A stretch of 36,277 nucleotides of DNA from Victivallales bacterium (GTDB lineage: Bacteria; Verrucomicrobiota; Lentisphaeria; Oligosphaerales; Oligosphaeraceae). The position numbers were made by a program, and so were the translations under genes. Numbering within the stretch: position 1 is the first letter of the stretch; each line of letters opens with the position of its first letter. The stretch is from contig JAFXUD010000096.1 of assembly GCA_017535315.1 (NCBI GenBank), positions 1 through 36,277 on the forward strand. The letters run 5' to 3'. Shown piece by piece: positions 1 through 5,665 of this stretch. The notes under the pieces were generated by a model. That model was not told the origin of the DNA and ran no database searches. It saw nothing but the letters and a program-made list of their open reading frames with translations.

Positions 1-439
1 GGCGCCCTCCGTGCGCTGGCCGCTTCGCGGCCTTCGCACAATTTCCCTGGAGATAGATTTTCTAAGCTGTTCGCTATTTCACAACCGTCCTCTCGCGGGT
101 GTGGCACAGCGCGGCCCTACAGTGTAAAGGGTGCGCGTTGCGCGCTCCAGAGGCGGGGCATGTTTTGGGGGCTAGCAGGTATGGCGCAACACGGCCCTGG
201 GGGATAAAGTGCTCGTGTTGCGCGCACCAGAGGCTGGGCATGTTTTGGGGGCTAGTAGGCGTGGCGAGCGGAGTGCGTGCTACGAACGGTGTGCGTGCTA
301 CGAACGGTGTGCGCTGGCCGCTTACGCGGCCTACGCTAAACAATCCTTTAGCCGAACTACCCTAGAAAACATACGCCCTAGAAAAACTAGAGGTCACTGT
401 ACGTTGTGGAGGAGAATTGAACCTCTTTGCTGTATGGAT
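1..439. repeat. GC-rich intergenic repeat block (family A copy 1)
   Basis: No convincing gene is seen here. The block contains an 80-bp tandem duplication (112-191 and 192-about 268), in which both units share a short GC-rich core (TTGCGCGC followed by CCAGAGGC) and a GCATGTTTTGGGGGCTAG stretch. An 18-bp direct repeat follows (273-290 and 291-308). A ~28-bp sequence containing the palindrome GGCCGC-GCGGCC occurs at 11-38 and again at 309-337, bracketing the block. Related copies lie at about 4585-4740 and, inverted, at 5310-5490. The short open frames crossing the block are repeat-encoded and low complexity. Confidence 0.75.
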
Positions 440-652
440 TTAAATATCTTGTATAAAATTCATTTTAGCATATTGTGATGGATTGTTTTCATCTTTTACA
501 ATCTGTATTTCGACTTTTTCAAGCGCATTCCATTGTGTAATATTCTGACTAATAGATGCTATTACTTCTATCATTCCATTTTGATTTATCGCCTGTATTC
601 TATTCCATTCATCTTTGGTAAAAGATAACGAGCACACGATTCTTTTAGACAT
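440..652 (-). CDS. Small hypothetical protein (70 aa)
   Basis: I do not recognise this protein. It starts MSKRIVCSLSFTKDEWNRI and is mostly polar, with no signal peptide or membrane segment. The TKDEWNRIQAI stretch looks like a short helix, but the family is unknown. An upstream in-frame Met at 679 gives a longer version. I prefer 652 because the decayed paralogue at 1122-1336 aligns from this ATG and is preceded there by a clean GGAGGTG ribosome site; the equivalent here is the weaker GGATGTG. The gene is AT-rich and lies 3' of a zinc-ribbon gene on the same strand. The existence of a paralogue supports it being a real gene. Confidence 0.6.
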   Translation of the reverse strand: MSKRIVCSLSFTKDEWNRIQAINQNGMIEVIASISQNITQWNALEKVEIQIVKDENNPSQYAKMNFIQDI

Positions 653-747
653 TTTTACACATCCAAACTCATGTAGCACAGCCTTTTGTTGCGTTCTGCC
701 AGGTACGGATTTTTGTGGAGCGGCTCCCCCCAGACGGTACCTTACGT

Positions 748-780
748 GTCCGTAGTCAAGCTATTAGCCAGACTACGGAC
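748..780 (-). terminator. Stem-loop 3' of zinc-ribbon gene
   Basis: There is a perfect 10-bp inverted repeat (GTCCGTAGTC and GACTACGGAC) with a 13-nt loop, starting about 24 nt beyond the stop of the 804-998 gene. No U-tract follows on the minus strand, so it may be a rho-independent-like hairpin or an RNA-stabilising structure. Confidence 0.4.
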
Positions 781-803
781 TTTGCAATTACCTCTTTTGC
801 CAA

Positions 804-998
804 TTACATCTCATCGCGATACCTGACTTGTTTGTAATCAGTGGCCCCGCATACTGGACATTGAGAAGACTGTCCCCAGCCACGCTTTGCTGTCTGGGGA
901 CACGCATAACAGTAAACTTTTCCACATTTTTTGCACTTCAAGATGATAGTACCACTTGTGTCTCCACAATTTGGACAAACTGTAATAATTTCTCTCAT
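804..998 (-). CDS. Small double zinc-ribbon protein (64 aa)
   Basis: Cysteines are arranged in zinc-binding knuckles: CPNC near the N-terminus, CKKC, a CYAC pair, and CPVC near residue 50. This is typical of short bacterial zinc-ribbon proteins that bind nucleic acid or protein. It has no membrane segment and is probably cytosolic. An AAGGAG ribosome site sits about 9 nt before the ATG at 998. It is a paralogue of the protein at 2692-2907: both start (I)xxCPNCG, then CxxCGK-x-x-C-x-x-C, then CP-x-C. It lies between a 70-aa gene and that gene's decayed copy. Metal binding is inferred from the motifs; the function is unknown. Confidence 0.75.
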   Translation of the reverse strand: MREIITVCPNCGDTSGTIILKCKKCGKVYCYACPQTAKRGWGQSSQCPVCGATDYKQVRYRDEM

Positions 999-1121
999 AG
1001 TTGAGTTCTCCTTTTTGTTGTCTGCCTATTATGGCTGGCGGACTTTGCCTTTTAGGCCGCTTTGCGTCATGCATTGCTGAAAAGCCTAGTTTTATTTCAT
1101 TTTGCATTTTTGCTGTATGGT

Positions 1122-1336
1122 TTAAATATCTTGGATAAAATTCATTTTAACTATTTTGTGATGGATTGTTTTTATCAATTACTATCTTTATTTCTACTGG
1201 TTTATGCGCATCCCATCATATAGTATTCTGACTATTAGATGCTATTATTTCTATCATTCCATTTTAATTTCTCGCCTGCATTATATCCCATTCATCTTTG
1301 GTAAAAGACAGCAAGCACACGATTCTATTTTGACAT
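1122..1336 (-). pseudogene. Decayed paralogue of the 440-652 gene
   Basis: The minus strand aligns end to end with the 440-652 gene, from the ATG at 1336 and its GGAGGTG ribosome site to the shared TAA followed by CCATACAGCAAA. It is broken in several places. A one-base insertion early in the gene shifts the frame and creates a TAG at codon 4. In the aligned frame, a CAA codon has become TAA and another CAA has become TGA, and a further insertion lies near the 3' end. The similarity extends a few bases past the stop codon, which marks it as a duplication of the locus and not chance similarity. It is a recent but clearly inactivated copy. Confidence 0.85.
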
Positions 1337-1403
1337 ATTTAACACCTCCAAGATTATCATACGTGCAATAAAATAGAAATGATATGAATGAAAAACACCA
1401 TAT

Positions 1404-2528
1404 TTATATCTTTGCGAGAAACTGTATTAGGACGAAGATGAGAAGGAAAAATATGGTGAATAATAACAGTAACTTAAAACAACCAACGCCCCGCCTACGT
1501 TTAATTTTGATGTGAGGTGCAAAGAACGCTTTTTCCCCAATAGTCGTTTCTTTAGGCACCGTTACGTGTTTGAGTTTTGTGCAATTATAAAACGCTCTTT
1601 CGTCAATGACGCTTACACTATCGGGAATCCGTATGCTGGTCAGGCCCGTGCAATTTTCAAATGCGCTTGCGCCAATGTTCGTCACACTATTGGGTAGCTT
1701 AATGCTGGTCAGACCCGTGCAGCCCTCAAATGCGCTTTCGCCAATGTTCGTCACACTGTTTGGAATCTTAATGCTGGTAAGGCCTGTGCAGTTTTGAAAT
1801 GCCCCAAAGTCAATTGTCGTGACATGTTTGGGAATTTCAATGCTGGTCAGGCCCGTACACCCGAAAAATGTACAGTCGCCAATGCTCGTCACACTGTTGG
1901 GAATCTTAATGCTGGTCAGGCTCGTGCACCCCCAAAATGTCCAGTCGCCAATTTTCGTGACATGTTTGGGAATCTCAATACTGGTCAGGCCCTTGCAGCT
2001 TTCAAATGCGTGTTCGCCAATCTTCGTCACACTGTTGGGAATCTTAATGCTGGTCAGGCCCGTGCAGAGTTCAAATGCGCTTTCGCCAATCTTCGTCACA
2101 CTGTTGGGAATCTTAATGCTGGTCAGGCTCGTGCACCCCCAAAATGTCCAGTCGCCAGTTTTCGTGACATGTTTGGGAATCTTAATGCTGGTCAGGCCCG
2201 TGCAGCGTTTAAATGCATAAGAGCCAATTTCCTTCACACTGTTGGGAATCTTAATGCTGGTCAGGCCCGTGCAGCCCCCAAATGCCCCAGAGCCAATTTC
2301 CATCACACTGTTGGGAAGCTCAATGTTGGTCAGCCCCGTGCAGCCTGCAAATGCTTGCTTGCCGATTACCATCACACTATCGGGAATAATGACACGTATC
2401 AGGTTGGTGCAGTCTTCAAACACGTTGTTACGGATTTCCGTAACACCATTTTCAATTTCAACTTCTGTCACCTCCTTACTGCAACGCGTTGTAATGGCTG
2501 TGCCAATGTCTGGACCGATTCTTGTCAT
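1404..2528 (-). CDS. BspA-like leucine-rich repeat protein with C-terminal membrane tail
   Basis: The 374-aa protein is almost entirely made of about 13 consecutive 23-residue LRR_5/BspA-type repeats with consensus LTSIKIPNSVTKIGxxAFxxC. These form a leucine-rich-repeat solenoid. In known families it is usually surface-exposed and mediates binding to proteins or host matrix. The C-terminus has a basic stretch (KIKRRRG) followed by a strongly hydrophobic segment (about residues 348-372) and then only a few residues, like a tail anchor. No N-terminal signal peptide is seen. The ATG at 2528 is preceded by GAAGG at 5 nt. The reading frame stays open about 34 codons further upstream without an ATG, GTG or TTG start. 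Repeats are near-identical at DNA level (69-bp units), so copy number may vary by recombination. Confidence 0.85.
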   Translation of the reverse strand: MTRIGPDIGTAITTRCSKEVTEVEIENGVTEIRNNVFEDCTNLIRVIIPDSVMVIGKQAFAGCTGLTNIELPNSVMEIGSGAFGGCTGLTSIKIPNSVKEIGSYAFKRCTGLTSIKIPKHVTKTGDWTFWGCTSLTSIKIPNSVTKIGESAFELCTGLTSIKIPNSVTKIGEHAFESCKGLTSIEIPKHVTKIGDWTFWGCTSLTSIKIPNSVTSIGDCTFFGCTGLTSIEIPKHVTTIDFGAFQNCTGLTSIKIPNSVTNIGESAFEGCTGLTSIKLPNSVTNIGASAFENCTGLTSIRIPDSVSVIDERAFYNCTKLKHVTVPKETTIGEKAFFAPHIKIKRRRGVGCFKLLLLFTIFFLLIFVLIQFLAKI

Positions 2529-2691
2529 AAAAACCTTCGTATTCTGCTTTAGTGGTTCAAATTCATTTCCGTCTTGAAAAACATATCCGCCAATAGTGTT
2601 TGCAAAACACCAACTTATCCTGCGAGACTATGCTTAAGCCTCAAATATACTTCAGTCGTTGTCATGCTTGACTGTATTGATGAATAGCCTG

Positions 2692-2907
2692 TTATTGAAT
2701 AGTTCTTTTCATAATGTCATATATCATTGATATGTCACTGACCGACTTCCAATTTAAGCTTCTGCATCTTGGACAAACTTCTGAATGAGGCAACGGATGC
2801 TTGTTGTTCCTATCGCACTCGCTGCACCATATCTTTCCACACTCGTTGCAGACTCTCAATGTAGTTATGTTCTTCTCGCCGCAGTTTGGGCATATTACCA
2901 TCGCCAT
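2692..2907 (-). CDS. Small zinc-ribbon protein, paralogue of 804-998 (71 aa)
   Basis: The sequence starts MAMVICPNCGEKNITTLRVC and contains CPNC, CNEC, CSEC and CPRC knuckles, so it can bind two zinc ions. The spacing matches the 804-998 protein in the first half, after which the two diverge. The C-terminal tail (about 20 residues) has no cysteines. An AGGAG ribosome site lies 8 nt before the ATG at 2907, which favours this start over the in-frame Met at 2940. A promoter-like cassette at 3104-3139 sits about 200 bp upstream, implying a long leader. The function is unknown; the family is typically regulatory or nucleic-acid-associated. Confidence 0.75.
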   Translation of the reverse strand: MAMVICPNCGEKNITTLRVCNECGKIWCSECDRNNKHPLPHSEVCPRCRSLNWKSVSDISMIYDIMKRTIQ

Positions 2908-3103
2908 CGTAATGTCTCCTATATTACAAAACCAAATCAATATATGTCTTTATTAATGTACAAACTGAACGATTTATGGACTCATGTTTTCTCTCTGTGG
3001 TTGAGAGAAGCAAAGAATGATTGTATGATTATCAACTCTTTGCGTTGAACCAGACCCGTCTAAAAAGACTTGCTCTGTACAAAAACAAAAGTTCATTCAA
3101 TTT

Positions 3104-3139
3104 ATATAACTATTGTCTAAAAAAAACAAAACCTGTCAT
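3104..3139 (-). promoter_or_regulatory. Shared promoter-like cassette, copy 1
   Basis: Read on the minus strand: ATGACA (3134-3139), a 16-bp spacer, GACAAT (3112-3117), then AGTTATAT. A GCAGAAAAA tract lies just upstream. The same layout occurs at 4223-4250 and 5208-5236. Assigning these boxes as -35 and -10 is inference. Confidence 0.5.
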
Positions 3140-3210
3140 AAAACTGACGTTTTTCTGCAAAACGTGCTTTTTTGTTATTGAAAACAATACGCCTGTTTTC
3201 CAATGGTAGG

Positions 3211-4158
3211 TCACGGCAACGGTCTTGCCGTCTCTGTCTTGACTGTATTTGCTATTTCCGTCGGGCAGTTGGCAAAAAACAAATCGGGGGCTAGCGCAGC
3301 TAATTCACGCAAGTCCTGAAGAGGGAGGTTTCCCCATGGGACGTACTTGATGAGCTGGCTCTGCGTCTGAAGCAATTCTCCCCACTCCTTGCCATTCAGT
3401 TTTTCCCATGGGCATAGATAGAAGAACAAGGGATGTTTCTCAAGCAAGCGGCTCCAGTTCTCACCATTCAGCTTCTCCCATGAACAAATCCCTGCATAGT
3501 GAGGTTTCTCTCGAAGCAATGAACTCCAATCCTTTCCATCCAGCTTCTCCCAGGCGCACTTGTCGGAAAAGAAGAGTTCCTCCTTTTTAAGCAGATTAAC
3601 CCAATCCTCGCCATCCAGCTTCTCCCAGGCGCACTTGTGGGAAAAGAGGAATCCTTCACTTTCAAGCAGATAAATCCAATCCTTGCCATCCAGCTTTTCC
3701 CAAGCGCATTTGTAGGCGAACTGTGGCATAATCGCAATCAATTCCGCCCATTCAAAACCATCAAATATATCCCATGGGCAGAGGGCGGCGAACTGGGGTT
3801 GTTCCTCAAGCAAGCACAGCCAAGTCCTTCCAGGAAGAGTTTTGAGGTCATTCAATGGACATTTTTCGACAAGCTGTGGATAAGAGCAAAGCACTTGCCC
3901 CCAAGCCGCTGGTTCCAGCTTCTTCCAGTTGAAACTATCAACGAAACCAGATGTGACCAATTCGCGCCAAATCTCATCTCCAAAACATCCCCAGGGGCAT
4001 TGGGCTATGTCGGTATCAGGGTTTTGTTTCAGTTTCCGAACCCAGTCAAGAAGTTCCTCATCATCATGACATGTCATTTCTAAATATGCGATTTCCGCTT
4101 CACTGGGAAATTTCCTATGTATCTTCGAATCACTACGATTAGAACTGTCTTCTGCCAT
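3211..4158 (-). CDS. C-x-W repeat solenoid protein (315 aa), unrecognised family
   Basis: After a ~53-residue acidic N-terminal region the protein consists of about ten imperfect repeats of 23-25 residues. The best-conserved unit reads C-A-W-E-K-L-D-G-K-D-W, then about two residues, then LL, a variable stretch often with P and an aromatic, and K before the next Cys. The first three and last two units are degenerate. No signal peptide or membrane segment is present if the start is at 4158, so it is probably cytosolic. That ATG has AAGGAG about 7 nt upstream and lies downstream of a promoter-like cassette (4223-4250). The longer frame starting at 4326 runs through that promoter and is rejected. 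The regular Trp/Leu pattern suggests an alpha-helical solenoid used for protein binding. I cannot name a family. Confidence 0.75.
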   Translation of the reverse strand: MAEDSSNRSDSKIHRKFPSEAEIAYLEMTCHDDEELLDWVRKLKQNPDTDIAQCPWGCFGDEIWRELVTSGFVDSFNWKKLEPAAWGQVLCSYPQLVEKCPLNDLKTLPGRTWLCLLEEQPQFAALCPWDIFDGFEWAELIAIMPQFAYKCAWEKLDGKDWIYLLESEGFLFSHKCAWEKLDGEDWVNLLKKEELFFSDKCAWEKLDGKDWSSLLREKPHYAGICSWEKLNGENWSRLLEKHPLFFYLCPWEKLNGKEWGELLQTQSQLIKYVPWGNLPLQDLRELAALAPDLFFANCPTEIANTVKTETARPLP

Positions 4159-4222
4159 AATTTCTCCTTTGTTTAGGATAATCAATAAATCTTTGCTGCA
4201 TTTGAAGCAAAACCATATAACC

Positions 4223-4250
4223 ATTGTCAATATAAAAACAAACTTGTCAT
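4223..4250 (-). promoter_or_regulatory. Shared promoter-like cassette, copy 2
   Basis: Minus strand ATGACA (4245-4250), 16-bp spacer, GACAAT (4223-4228), followed by GGTTATAT and preceded by CCGCAAAAAA. It lies about 65 bp upstream of the C-x-W repeat gene start at 4158. It closely resembles copy 1 across about 50 bp. Confidence 0.5.
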
Positions 4251-4320
4251 ACAACAAATGTTTTTTGCGGAACTTTCGTGCGGCGAGAGGCGTTGCCAAC
4301 GCCAATGTGTTCATATCGAC

Positions 4321-4353
4321 GCGCATTTCGCGCTAGTTTTGAAATTACCTCAA
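4321..4353 (-). repeat. GAGGTAATTTC repeat (family C)
   Basis: On the minus strand this reads TTGAGGTAATTTCAAAAC, then a short spacer, then CGAAATGCGC. The same ~33-bp sequence recurs at 28437-28471 with few changes. The short core alone recurs at 15470-15480 and 35879-35889. Confidence 0.6.
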
Positions 4354-4380
4354 TAGTCTGTTTTTTGAAGGGTGCGCGTT

Positions 4381-4414
4381 CCCGATGCCACGCGTTTTAA
4401 CGCATGGCATCGGG
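4381..4414. repeat. Strong 16-bp-arm stem-loop
   Basis: The inverted repeat has arms CCCGATGCCACGCGTT and AACGCATGGCATCGGG, with one mismatch and a 2-nt centre. It lies in the 628-bp gene-free stretch between the C-x-W gene start (4158) and the small membrane protein gene stop (4787). No clear U-tract is present on either strand. It could be a REP-like element. Confidence 0.6.
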
Positions 4415-4584
4415 CAACAACTGTTGCGCAATCTGTGCGCTGGTCACTTCGCGGACCATTATTGAGAAGTCAAAATCTATTCTCATTGAAAAGTCTGTGA
4501 GGATTTCAAATAACTACAATTGATTTTTTGGGGGACAACCAGCACCCATCACCTGGACACAAAGCATTTTGGAAACTGCCCCCG

Positions 4585-4740
4585 AAAAAACGTGCCCGTA
4601 AGGGTACCGCATTTTCCCTGGGGTGTAAAGGGCGCGCATTGCGCGCACCAGAGGCGGTTGAGCTCGCTGGTGGCTTGGCATGCGTGGCGCGGAACAGGCC
4701 TGGGGTGTAAAGGGCGCGCTAATGCGCGCCCTTGGCAGCC
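4585..4740 (+). repeat. Family A repeat, copy 2, with terminator-like hairpin
   Basis: This shares the GTGTAAAGGGCGCGC, GCGCGCACCAGAGGCGG and GTGGCGCGGAACAGGC elements with copies 1 and 3. At 4710-4733 it holds a perfect 10-bp stem (AAGGGCGCGC and GCGCGCCCTT) with a TAAT loop. That stem lies about 55 nt beyond the stop of the 4787-5029 gene and could end its transcript. Open frames across it are repeat artefacts. Confidence 0.65.
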
Positions 4741-4786
4741 AGTATTGCATGTTTATATATCAATACAGTATCAAACAAGGTAGGGG

Positions 4787-5029
4787 TTATTTTTGAATCT
4801 GCTCTGTTTTTTCCTTATTTGATTCGTTTGAAGAATTGTTCTTATCAGATGGTTTAGAAAAAACTACATAAAGTATTAAAACAATTAGAATGGTTAGGAT
4901 TAATCTAATAAGCTTTGATAAACATCCCTTACATAAACCACCATCTTTTGTCAACCATCCAAGACCAAAATCATGAAGCGCTCCATCTAATAAAGCACCC
5001 AAACAACCTTTCATTGTTGTCTCTGCCAT
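4787..5029 (-). CDS. Small single-pass membrane protein (80 aa), hypothetical
   Basis: An N-terminal half rich in Gly and Leu with two CxxC-like spacings (GCLGALL and CKGCLSK) is followed by one hydrophobic segment (about residues 40-58, LIRLILTILIVLILYVVF) and a polar Ser/Asn/Lys/Glu tail. It has no cleavable signal peptide, and the topology cannot be assigned with confidence. GGAG lies about 7 nt before the ATG at 5029. A promoter-like cassette at 5208-5236 and a degenerate version near 5048-5076 lie upstream. I do not recognise the family. Its position and shared promoter tie it to the other accessory genes in 800-5030. Confidence 0.6.
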   Translation of the reverse strand: MAETTMKGCLGALLDGALHDFGLGWLTKDGGLCKGCLSKLIRLILTILIVLILYVVFSKPSDKNNSSNESNKEKTEQIQK

Positions 5030-5207
5030 GTTAAATCTCCGTTTATTGTTGTCATTGACTTTTCGATTTCCGCCAAGTACACCTTGCTTTTTTCTGAAAA
5101 AAGGCTTAGTTTTATCAACAATCGTCTTTTAGATTGCTTCGCTCCACCTCGAAGTTTGGAACAGAATATTCAGGTCAAAGAAAATAGTTAACTCAAACTA
5201 TAAAACT

Positions 5208-5236
5208 ATTGTCATCGACCTTTCAATTCCTGTCAA
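5208..5236 (-). promoter_or_regulatory. Shared promoter-like cassette, copy 3
   Basis: Minus strand TTGACA (5231-5236), 17-bp spacer, GACAAT (5208-5213), then AGTTTTATAG, with an A-tract (TTTGAAAAAA) upstream. The TTGACA box is a perfect sigma70 -35 consensus. It lies about 180 bp before the gene at 4787-5029. A weaker copy (TTGGCG, 17 bp, GACAAC) is nearer the gene at 5048-5076. Confidence 0.5.
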
Positions 5237-5309
5237 GCATATCTCTTTTTTCAAAAAAATGTGTTTTTTGCCATATATCCTAAAGAGGGTAGGTAACACA
5301 TCATATTTG

Positions 5310-5490
5310 TTGCGCCCTTCCGATTGGGTGTTTGGCGCAAAAGAATCCCTGGTACGCGCAAACGCGCGCATTCAATCACTTGCCTGTTCCGCGCCACGCT
5401 TGATAGAAGACGGTTCGCGCTATCTCGCGGGGGGATAATAGCGAACAGCAAATCTAAACTTTCCCCAAGAAAATTGAGCGAAGGCCGAGT
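5310..5490 (-). repeat. Family A repeat, copy 3 (inverted)
   Basis: Read on the minus strand it contains GCTGTTCGCTATT, also found at 67-79 on the plus strand, then a CCGCGAG element, GTGGCGCGGAACAGGC (as at 4684) and a GCGCGTACCAGGG variant of the core. The element order is the same as in copies 1 and 2. Confidence 0.6.
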
Positions 5491-5588
5491 AAGCGGCCTA
5501 CCCTGAACTTGTTTTCATGGGGAAGATAGCTATGCAATGTAGCGTACCCATGCGCTGGTAGCGTTGCGGTCGTCCAGCACCCTTGCAC

Positions 5589-5660
5589 AGATATTCAGGA
5601 AAACGACGACTGTTGCCGTTCGACACTTCTTCGCCTACGGCTTCACAAGCCTGAATATCT
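5589..5660 (+). repeat. 11-bp inverted repeat just upstream of the kinase start
   Basis: AGATATTCAGG (5589-5599) is perfectly complementary to CCTGAATATCT (5650-5660), and the second arm ends 5 nt before the kinase ATG. The enclosed 50 bp is GC-rich with a short CGCCTACGGC palindromic part. It could fold over the start region or be a mobile repeat that inserted here. No ribosome site is visible between the arm and the ATG. Confidence 0.55.
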
Positions 5661-5665
5661 TCGAC

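Larger units (their letters stand above)
5030..5665. other. Gene-free stretch between divergent genes
   Basis: Between the small membrane protein gene (minus) and the kinase gene (plus) I see no credible gene. It holds two promoter-like cassettes on the minus strand (5048-5076 degenerate, 5208-5236 good) with ~160-bp spacing, an inverted family A repeat (about 5310-5490), and an 11-bp inverted repeat (5589-5599 and 5650-5660) that ends just before the kinase ATG. Confidence 0.6.

Noticed and set aside
99-365. Small plus-strand proteins containing CALRAPEAGH-type repeats
   Set aside because: The peptides come from family A repeat DNA and recur in different frames at 4520-4783. They are not conserved coding sequence.
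1794-2552. Long plus-strand open frame opposite the LRR gene (252 aa), and similar overlapping ones
   Set aside because: It is the antisense of the 69-bp LRR repeats and only mirrors their periodicity. It has no ribosome site and no recognisable domain.
3178-3203. Terminator after the C-x-W gene
   Set aside because: A bulged stem (TTGGAAAACA with TGTTTTCAA) exists, but no U-tract follows on the minus strand, so I do not call it.
4159-4326. Longer N-terminus for the C-x-W repeat protein
   Set aside because: It would translate through the promoter-like cassette and the AAGGAG site at the internal ATG, and it adds an unrelated hydrophobic stretch.
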